The position numbers were made by a program, and so were the translations under genes. 8,180 nt of DNA from Azoarcus sp. (GTDB lineage Bacteria > Pseudomonadota > Gammaproteobacteria > Burkholderiales > Rhodocyclaceae), in assembly GCA_031258035.1 (NCBI GenBank), contig JAIRNL010000220.1:1-8180 (forward strand), in the 5' to 3' direction. The notes under the pieces were generated by a model. That model had not been told where the DNA came from. It saw nothing but the letters and a program-made list of their open reading frames with translations, and did no database searches. This document shows, piece after piece, positions 1-3,707 of this stretch (the stretch's first letter is position 1; every line of letters starts with the position of its first letter).

Positions 1-281
1 CCGGCGAGAAAGAAAAGCGCGAGCGAAACCAGTATCCAGCCGGTGGTAAGCGTCCAGCCTCCCTGGTACATCAGCCACAGGCCGGAGAGCGGCTGGAAGA
101 TGACGGCGGGCGTGGTAAACCAGGTGTCGGCGCGCACGACGAGGCGACTCACCACGGCAATGGCTTCCACGCTTTTCGCGCGATTGGCGAAGAAGAGGTA
201 GAACGCCGTGCCAAAGCCGGTGCCGACCATGAGGACGGAGGAAACAATGTGCAGCCATTTGACGATCAGGTAAGTATTCAT
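1..281 (-). CDS. DUF2269-family integral membrane protein (partial, C-terminus outside window)
   Basis: The first 93 residues are visible, starting MNTYLIVKWLHIVSSVLMVG; the rest lies beyond the window edge. There is a hydrophobic segment at about residues 5-28 with a conserved-looking His11, a second at about 57-73 (TTPAVIFQPLSGLWLMYQGG) and a third from about 77. This pattern and the opening motif fit the DUF2269 (predicted integral membrane) family. The biochemical function of the family is not established. The start codon overlaps the stop codon of the upstream SDR gene by 4 bases (ATGA), which indicates translational coupling and membership of the same operon. Nothing looks broken in the visible part. 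Its place in an operon with a thioredoxin-like protein and a membrane-anchored dehydrogenase suggests inner-membrane work, but the role is inference only. Confidence 0.8.
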   Translation of the reverse strand, partial: MNTYLIVKWLHIVSSVLMVGTGFGTAFYLFFANRAKSVEAIAVVSRLVVRADTWFTTPAVIFQPLSGLWLMYQGGWTLTTGWILVSLALFFLA

Positions 282-1534
282 GATGTGCTCTCCCCGGCAT
301 GGAGTTGGATGAGGATGGCCGCGACAGCCAGATTCTTGAGCACCGGGCCAAAGGGATGGAAGAGGAATTCCGGCAGCCGCCAGCAGATCAGCAGGGTGTA
401 GGCGGCGATGAGGACGAGTTGGAAAAGCCAGAGTTTTCGTCCGGGGTGAAAGAGGGTGAGCACCCCCATGAGCGCGTCGAGCGCCACGGCAAGCGCAAGC
501 GTCGTGGCGGCGGCCATGCCTGTCAGGCCGAACGGGAGGAGGAGCCCGAGGCTGTCTTCGATGGGATGAAAGGCAATGCTGCACAAGGCCGTCAGGAGCC
601 AGATGGCCGCCAGGATGCCGATGAGCATGGGCCGCTGCCAGGCGGCGAGCGCGCCGGCGCGCAGGCGCCCGGCCTCTTCGGGCAAGGCGAAGTCGGCGGG
701 GTCGCGCAGGGTCTGGCTGGGGAGCGGCGCTGGTTTTTCGGGATCGTCGGCGCGGTTGCCCTCCCGCATCATGGCCCAGGTGTCGCGGCTCAGGAGCGAG
801 GCGGGGAACATCCCGGCGCAGCGCGCCGCCACCGCCATGAGGCTGGCCGGAATCGGCAGGTGGGGCGCGGGCGGCAGTTTCATCAGGGCACGGTAAGTCT
901 CCATCCACTCCGCGTAACCCAGGGCGCGGGGGCCGGGCAGGTGGCGTATGCGGCTGGCTGCGGTGGGAGCCGCGAGGCAGGCCGCGACCGCCGCCGCGAC
1001 GTCGTCTATATGCACGGGGCGCAATTCGCCCGCGCCGCGCGGGATGCAGAGTACGGGCAGGCTGGCCGAGGCCATGAAAAAGCGCGTCGAGACGCCCTCC
1101 GGGCCGAAGACGAGCGCGGGGCGCAATACCGTGGCGTTTGCGGGCAAGGCTTCCAGCAGGGCGGCATCCGCCGCGTACTTGCTGGCGAGGTAAGGCAGGG
1201 TCGCGGGAGCGCCGAGGGCGGAGATTTGCACGACCCTCCCGATGCCCGCCCGGGCGGCGGCGCGGAACAATGCCGCCGGGGCGCGATGGTGGATGCGCTC
1301 GAAGTCTTCCGCCCGCTGTTCGCGCAGGATGCCGACAGCGTTGATGACGGCATCCATTTTTTCGAGCCGTGGCAACCAGTCTTCCGGCGCGAGGTCGCGC
1401 CGATAGTCGATGGCGATGTCGCCGGGCAGGCGCGGGCGGCGCACGCCGCGCGTCACGCGGTGTCCGGCGGCGACGAGCGCCCGCTGGATGGCCCGCCCGA
1501 GGAAACCGTCCGCGCCGCAGAGAAAAACATCCAT
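278..1534 (-). CDS. SDR-family NAD(P)-dependent oxidoreductase fused to a C-terminal DoxX-like membrane domain
   Basis: This 418-residue protein has two parts. Residues 1 to about 215 are an atypical/extended SDR (NmrA/epimerase-like) Rossmann domain, with dinucleotide-binding motif GADGFLG at 7-13, a YLASK (YxxxK) catalytic pair at Tyr115/Lys119, Ser105 nearby, and RPALVFGPEG at 138-147, typical of epimerase-like folds. After a linker, residues about 303-411 contain four hydrophobic segments (about 303-321, 328-350, 366-385, 396-411), matching the DoxX-like tail seen in some SDR proteins. The dehydrogenase domain is therefore probably held at the cytoplasmic face of the inner membrane. The substrate cannot be read from sequence. 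The start at 1534 follows a strong GGAGG Shine-Dalgarno. The gene begins 13 bases after the DCC-protein stop and overlaps the DUF2269 start by 4 bases, so it is the middle gene of a tight operon. Family assignment is strong; the function is unknown. Confidence 0.9.
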   Translation of the reverse strand: MDVFLCGADGFLGRAIQRALVAAGHRVTRGVRRPRLPGDIAIDYRRDLAPEDWLPRLEKMDAVINAVGILREQRAEDFERIHHRAPAALFRAAARAGIGRVVQISALGAPATLPYLASKYAADAALLEALPANATVLRPALVFGPEGVSTRFFMASASLPVLCIPRGAGELRPVHIDDVAAAVAACLAAPTAASRIRHLPGPRALGYAEWMETYRALMKLPPAPHLPIPASLMAVAARCAGMFPASLLSRDTWAMMREGNRADDPEKPAPLPSQTLRDPADFALPEEAGRLRAGALAAWQRPMLIGILAAIWLLTALCSIAFHPIEDSLGLLLPFGLTGMAAATTLALAVALDALMGVLTLFHPGRKLWLFQLVLIAAYTLLICWRLPEFLFHPFGPVLKNLAVAAILIQLHAGESTS

Positions 1535-1547
1535 GTCGAACCTCCGT

Positions 1548-1985
1548 TCATGACTTGTGCGTTTTCGGGAGAGCGCAGACGCCCTGCGCGCAGTCCGGCG
1601 GCGTCATCCACCGGAAGATGCCGCCGAAATGCTTCGACAGCCACACGCGGTGGCGGGCGAAGCAGCCATAAGCCAGTTCGGTGATGTGCGAAAGCACGGG
1701 CAGGCGCGTGGGCGCGGCGATCCAGCCGAGACCGACCGCCGCGAGCGCCAGCCGGAAGACTTCCGGCCCTTCGACGATGAGGCCATCGGCGCGACGCGCG
1801 GTGATTCGGGCGAGCAGGACTTCGCGCTCGCGCCCGTAGGGGGCGGGGTCGAAGGCCGGATCGGTAACGTCGATGAAGCGGATGCGCCGTTGCCGGTCGC
1901 GGCGGCGCAACTTCGCCACGTCGCAGCGGCAGATGGCGCAATTGCCGTCGTAGAGGAATTCCAGCGGGTAAATGTTGCCGTCCAT
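1548..1985 (-). CDS. DCC-family (DUF393) thiol-disulfide oxidoreductase-like protein
   Basis: The protein has 145 residues. Its N-terminus carries the family hallmark FLYDGNCAICRCDV (residues 10-23), with Asp13 and the CxxC pair Cys16/Cys19 plus an extra Cys21. The DxxCxxC signature gives the DCC family its name and implies a thioredoxin-like fold. Known members are predicted thiol-disulfide oxidoreductases, but substrates are mostly uncharacterised. A second cysteine pair, Cys132 and Cys137, lies near the C-terminus. There is no signal peptide, so the protein should be cytoplasmic. I chose the start at 1985 because AAAGGA sits 8-9 bases upstream and the family signature normally begins close to the N-terminus. 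An in-frame start at 2099 would add 38 unlike-family residues across terminators and an operator. It is the first gene of the DCC-SDR-DUF2269 operon and sits just below a palindromic operator, so control by the adjacent GbsR-like regulator is likely. Confidence 0.88.
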   Translation of the reverse strand: MDGNIYPLEFLYDGNCAICRCDVAKLRRRDRQRRIRFIDVTDPAFDPAPYGREREVLLARITARRADGLIVEGPEVFRLALAAVGLGWIAAPTRLPVLSHITELAYGCFARHRVWLSKHFGGIFRWMTPPDCAQGVCALPKTHKS

Positions 1986-2005
1986 GGTGTTTATCCTTTT
2001 GTCCG

Positions 2006-2029
2006 AAATTTCAGTAAAAAGTGAAACTT
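2006..2029. promoter_or_regulatory. Palindromic operator upstream of the DCC-SDR-DUF2269 operon
   Basis: A 24-bp near-palindrome made of half-sites AAATTTCA and TGAAACTT separated by 8 bases; one outer position breaks the symmetry. It shares 20 of 24 bases with the element at 2666-2689 before the regulator gene. It ends 20 bases before the DCC start codon. On the minus strand its centre contains TTTACT, placed 17 bases before GATAAA (1995-1990), a weak -35/-10 pair. That -10 overlaps the ribosome-binding site, so the exact promoter is unsure. A repressor bound here would block transcription. GbsR/MarR-type dimers bind palindromes of this size, so the neighbouring regulator is the natural candidate. 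Confidence 0.7.
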
Positions 2030-2037
2030 GCGCGCTC

Positions 2038-2057
2038 AAAAAAAGCGGACGAGCCGC
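2038..2057 (-). terminator. Second Rho-independent terminator after the GbsR-like gene
   Basis: On the minus strand a short GCGG/CCGC stem with a 5-base loop (2057-2045) is followed directly by seven T residues (2044-2038). The stem is only 4 bp, with possible weak extension, so alone it would be modest. It lies about 10 bases after a stronger hairpin, and the two together should insulate the regulator transcript from the DCC operon. Confidence 0.5.
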
Positions 2058-2059
2058 GC

Positions 2060-2085
2060 GAAAGAAAGCGGGGCCGGAACCCCGC
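2060..2085 (-). terminator. Rho-independent terminator after the GbsR-like gene
   Basis: A perfect 6-bp GC-rich stem, GCGGGG/CCCCGC (2085-2068 on the minus strand), with a 6-base loop is followed by the T-rich run TTTCTTTC. It begins 11 bases after the regulator stop codon. Its presence means that the regulator and the DCC operon are probably separate transcription units, in line with each having its own operator. Confidence 0.7.
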
Positions 2086-2095
2086 CGCCGCTGTT

Positions 2096-2641
2096 TCATT
2101 TTTCTTCTTTATCTTCCTTCGCCCCCCGCACGAAGTTGTGCACTCTCGCGCCCATTTTGAGGATTTTCATCAGGGTCTCCGGCGCCTGCCGCAGCATTTC
2201 GTCGGCCCAGGCGGTGAGGGTATGGATGAATTCGCGCGTCTCCCGGATACGTTGCTGTGCGGCTGGCGTCTCCCGGGCGAAATCGGGACTGGCTAGAATG
2301 TCGCCCAATACAGCCAGCGTCGGTTCGATTTCGCGCTGCTTGCGACCTTCGACGATCAGCTTGAAAAGCTCCCAGACATCCCCCGAGGTCTCGAAATGGT
2401 CGCGCCGATCGCCCATGCTGTGGCTGATTTTCACCAGCCGCCACGACAGAAGCTCCTTGAGGCTCATGCTGACATTGGAGCGCGCCACCGAGAGCGTTTC
2501 CGCGATCTCGTCCGCGGGCAGCGGACGTCCGACAAGGTAAAGCAAGGCATGGATCTGCGCCACGCTGCGGTTGACGCCCCAGCGCGCGCCCATTTCGCCC
2601 CAGTGCAGGATGAATCGTTCGGTGATCGGTGTGAGTTCCAT
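2096..2641 (-). CDS. GbsR/MarR-family transcriptional regulator
   Basis: The 181-residue protein has a winged helix-turn-helix near the N-terminus. Helix-turn-helix residues are about 42-66 (PADEIAETLSVARSNVSMSL region), followed by a wing at about 71-84 (ISHSMGDRRDHFE). A long helical C-terminal part (about 88-170) is suited to dimerisation. Length and the N-terminal ERFILHWGEMGARWGVNRS segment fit the GbsR (COG1510) branch of the MarR superfamily, dimeric regulators that usually repress adjacent genes. The effector is unknown. The start at 2641 is fixed by an in-frame stop 9 bases upstream. No clear Shine-Dalgarno precedes it. A 24-bp palindrome at 2666-2689 lies 24 bases upstream, and a close copy precedes the following operon, which suggests autoregulation together with operon control. 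Two hairpin terminators follow the stop codon. Confidence 0.88.
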   Translation of the reverse strand: MELTPITERFILHWGEMGARWGVNRSVAQIHALLYLVGRPLPADEIAETLSVARSNVSMSLKELLSWRLVKISHSMGDRRDHFETSGDVWELFKLIVEGRKQREIEPTLAVLGDILASPDFARETPAAQQRIRETREFIHTLTAWADEMLRQAPETLMKILKMGARVHNFVRGAKEDKEEK

Positions 2642-2665
2642 GGTGGCGGATCATGGACTTTTCTG

Positions 2666-2689
2666 AAGTTTCAGTCAAGAGTGAAATTT
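2666..2689. promoter_or_regulatory. Palindromic operator upstream of the GbsR-like gene
   Basis: A 24-bp near-palindrome with half-sites AAGTTTCA and TGAAATTT separated by 8 bases; one symmetric pair is mismatched. It matches the element at 2006-2029 at 20 of 24 positions. Extra overlapping symmetry extends it: TGAAATTTCA at 2682-2691 is a perfect 10-bp palindrome and CTGAA-GT-TTCAG lies at 2663-2674, so further half-sites flank the core. On the minus strand TTGACT (2678-2673) lies 17 bases before CATGAT (2655-2650). This weak promoter would place the transcript start almost at the start codon and would be covered by a bound repressor. The likely ligand is the gene's own product. Confidence 0.7.
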
Positions 2690-2736
2690 CAGAAGTGGGC
2701 ATCTATTAACGGCGAACCTACGAAAAAGTGCCTGTG

Positions 2737-2754
2737 TCAAGCAAAGAGTGAAAA
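2737..2754. promoter_or_regulatory. Possible degenerate third operator half-site
   Basis: TGTCA at 2735-2739 and TGAAA at 2749-2753 are separated by 9 bases. The right half, AAGAGTGAAA, is identical to that of the operator at 2666-2689, while the left half is poor and shifted by one base. It lies about 100 bases upstream of the regulator start. It could be an auxiliary site for cooperative binding or a chance match. Confidence 0.3.
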
Positions 2755-2756
2755 TG

Positions 2757-2928
2757 GCTTGATGGCCGTAAGTCTATATGGGGCGCGGGTTTAGCTCTAC
2801 TTCGAGCCGCTTTGCGAGGCTACGGCCTGATGGGCCAGGTCACTGCGTAAGGCCAAGGTCAGCCAGCGCATCATCGGTGCCTTGAAGTTGCTCTCGTCGC
2901 ATCGTCGCGTGTCCGGTCGGTCAATGGC
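2757..2928. other. Intergenic stretch with no recognisable gene
   Basis: This segment between the antitoxin stop and the GbsR-like upstream region holds no convincing gene, tRNA or clear terminator. The only reading frame worth noting is 25 codons on the minus strand (2874-2797, starting MMRWLTLALRSDLAHQ), with a weak AAGG ahead of it. I do not recognise it and do not call it a gene. A 7-bp inverted repeat, GGCCGTA (2764-2770) and TACGGCC (2821-2827), is present with no obvious role. Confidence 0.5.
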
Positions 2929-3246
2929 TCAAGCGTGAGCCGGCGGCGGCACCGAAGCCAGCGGCTGTACCGCCAGGCGCAGGCCCATCACCTTGAGGAT
3001 GGCCGTCAGGCTGTCCAAGGCCGGGTTGCCCTTCGGCGAAAGCGTGCGGTAGAGCTGCGTCGGGTTCAGGTGCGCCTGTTCGGCCACCGCCTGCACGCCG
3101 CCGAACGCCTGCGCGAGCTGGCGCAGCACGGTCAGCAATTCGGCCTGGTCGCCGTCTTCGAGGATGCCGTTGATGACGTCGAGCGCGAGCGCCGGATCGC
3201 TGCGGTACAGCTCGGCCATCGCTTCGTCATGGGTTCTGCTTCTCAT
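2929..3246 (-). CDS. Antitoxin, HI1420-type (HigA-like XRE-related) addiction module antidote
   Basis: The 105-residue protein matches the downstream partner of HI1419/HI1420-type toxin-antitoxin pairs (probable addiction module antidote family). Visible family features are the acidic lead ILEDGDQAELLTVLRQLAQAFGG (about 27-49) and a helix-turn-helix at about 48-75 containing VAEQAHLNPTQLYRTLSPKGNP. The family end LTAILKVMGLRLAV follows. It should bind and neutralise the toxin encoded just upstream and repress the shared promoter. The ATG overlaps the toxin stop by 4 bases (ATGA), indicating coupled translation. An earlier in-frame start at 3408 would add 54 residues read through the toxin gene in another frame, and I rejected it. 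Length is slightly above the usual, with a short proline/alanine tail. Toxin-first order is typical of HigBA-like modules. Confidence 0.9.
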   Translation of the reverse strand: MRSRTHDEAMAELYRSDPALALDVINGILEDGDQAELLTVLRQLAQAFGGVQAVAEQAHLNPTQLYRTLSPKGNPALDSLTAILKVMGLRLAVQPLASVPPPAHA

Positions 3247-3578
3247 TCGTCGGTTCTCCGTTGCCAGTCCTGCCAGTAGTCCACCGCGCGGTCGATGTCC
3301 GTGTCCTGCGTGCGCTTGTCGCCGCAGCACAACAGCAACACCAGCCGCTGCCCCGACAGGGCGTAATAGACCCGGTAGCCCGGCCCCGCGTCGATGCGCA
3401 ACTCCCACACGCCATCACGACAGAATTTGTGATCGCCGAAGTTGCCTTGTTCGATGCGGGCCACGCGCCGGATGATCGCCACCTTGGCCTTGCCATCCCG
3501 CAGGCGACCCAGCCAGTCGATGTAGAGATCCTTCTGCCCGTCGACCGTCAGGTAGTGCTCGATTCGGTACATGGTCAT
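3243..3578 (-). CDS. RelE/HigB-like toxin, HI1419-type (Gp49-like) killer protein
   Basis: The 111-residue protein fits the RelE/ParE superfamily, phage Gp49-like/HigB branch. Diagnostic segments are WLGRLRDGKAKVAIIRRVARIEQGNFGD (about 22-49), GVWELRIDAGPGYRVYYAL (about 56-74) and LVLLLCCGDKRTQDTDIDRA (about 79-98). Family toxins are generally ribosome-dependent mRNA interferases, but activity here is inferred. The basic residues and the GPGYRVYY strand that characterise the fold are present, so the gene looks intact. Translation could start at 3578 or two codons later at 3572. Neither start has a Shine-Dalgarno, and a TATAAA box (3589-3584) lies close to the start, so the message may be nearly leaderless. 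It is the first gene of the pair and overlaps the antitoxin by 4 bases. Confidence 0.9.
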   Translation of the reverse strand: MTMYRIEHYLTVDGQKDLYIDWLGRLRDGKAKVAIIRRVARIEQGNFGDHKFCRDGVWELRIDAGPGYRVYYALSGQRLVLLLCCGDKRTQDTDIDRAVDYWQDWQRRTDE

Positions 3579-3579
3579 T

Positions 3580-3595
3580 TTCGTTTATAGACGAA
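3580..3595. promoter_or_regulatory. Palindrome over the toxin-antitoxin promoter region
   Basis: TTCGT and ACGAA arms enclose TTATAG. Fourteen of 16 positions pair symmetrically; only the 3585/3590 pair fails. It lies directly before the toxin start codon and contains, on the minus strand, TATAAA (3589-3584), a good -10 candidate. No good -35 is found at the normal spacing. Toxin-antitoxin modules are usually autorepressed by the antitoxin or complex binding such a site, so this is the likely operator. Confidence 0.6.
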
Positions 3596-3603
3596 TCAAA
3601 GTC

Positions 3604-3629
3604 AAAAAACCCCGCCGTGGCGGGGTTTT
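3604..3629 (-). terminator. Strong Rho-independent terminator downstream of lon and the tRNA fragment
   Basis: A perfect GC stem, CCCCGC/GCGGGG with a 4-base loop inside CCCCGCCGTGGCGGGG (3610-3625), is flanked by AAAAAA (3604-3609) and TTTT (3626-3629). On the minus strand it ends in six T residues, so it should stop transcription from lon. It can also act in the other direction. It may originally have ended a tRNA transcript. Confidence 0.85.
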
Positions 3630-3661
3630 CGAGACTTCCTGAATGTCCTGGAACAGGTGGC

Positions 3662-3698
3662 TGGTGGGTGCTGACGGGGTCGAACCGCCGACATTCGC
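3662..3698 (-). pseudogene. 3' fragment of a tRNA-Val gene (attachment-site-like remnant)
   Basis: On the minus strand, 37 bases read as the 3' half of a tRNA. In order they are GCGA (part of the anticodon stem), ATGTC variable loop, T-stem GGCGG, T-loop TTCGACC, T-stem CCGTC, acceptor strand AGCACCC, discriminator A and CCA. The T-arm matches the E. coli tRNA-Val(UAC) T-arm as I recall it except for one loop base (C for T), and the acceptor end differs by one base. The 5' acceptor (GGGTGCT), D-arm and anticodon are absent: upstream is the lon stop codon after only 9 bases. It cannot fold as a tRNA. Such 3' fragments typically arise when an element integrates into or leaves a tRNA gene; a deletion is the other possibility. 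Confidence 0.75.
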
Positions 3699-3707
3699 TT
3701 TAAATCG

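Noticed and set aside
299..1684. A 461-codon open frame on the plus strand opposite the SDR gene
   Set aside because: It is the antisense shadow of a GC-rich gene. The protein is low in hydrophobic order, rich in Gly/Arg/Glu/Ala, and resembles no family.
1548..2099. DCC-family gene starting at 2099 (183 residues)
   Set aside because: The added 38 residues are not family-like and cross two terminators and an operator. The start at 1985 has a good ribosome-binding site.
2797..2874. A 25-residue small protein on the minus strand
   Set aside because: Too short, only a weak ribosome-binding site, no recognised similarity and no supporting context.
2929..3408. Antitoxin starting at 3408 (159 residues)
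   Set aside because: The extension overlaps the toxin gene in another frame and lacks family resemblance. The ATGA overlap at 3246 is the natural start.
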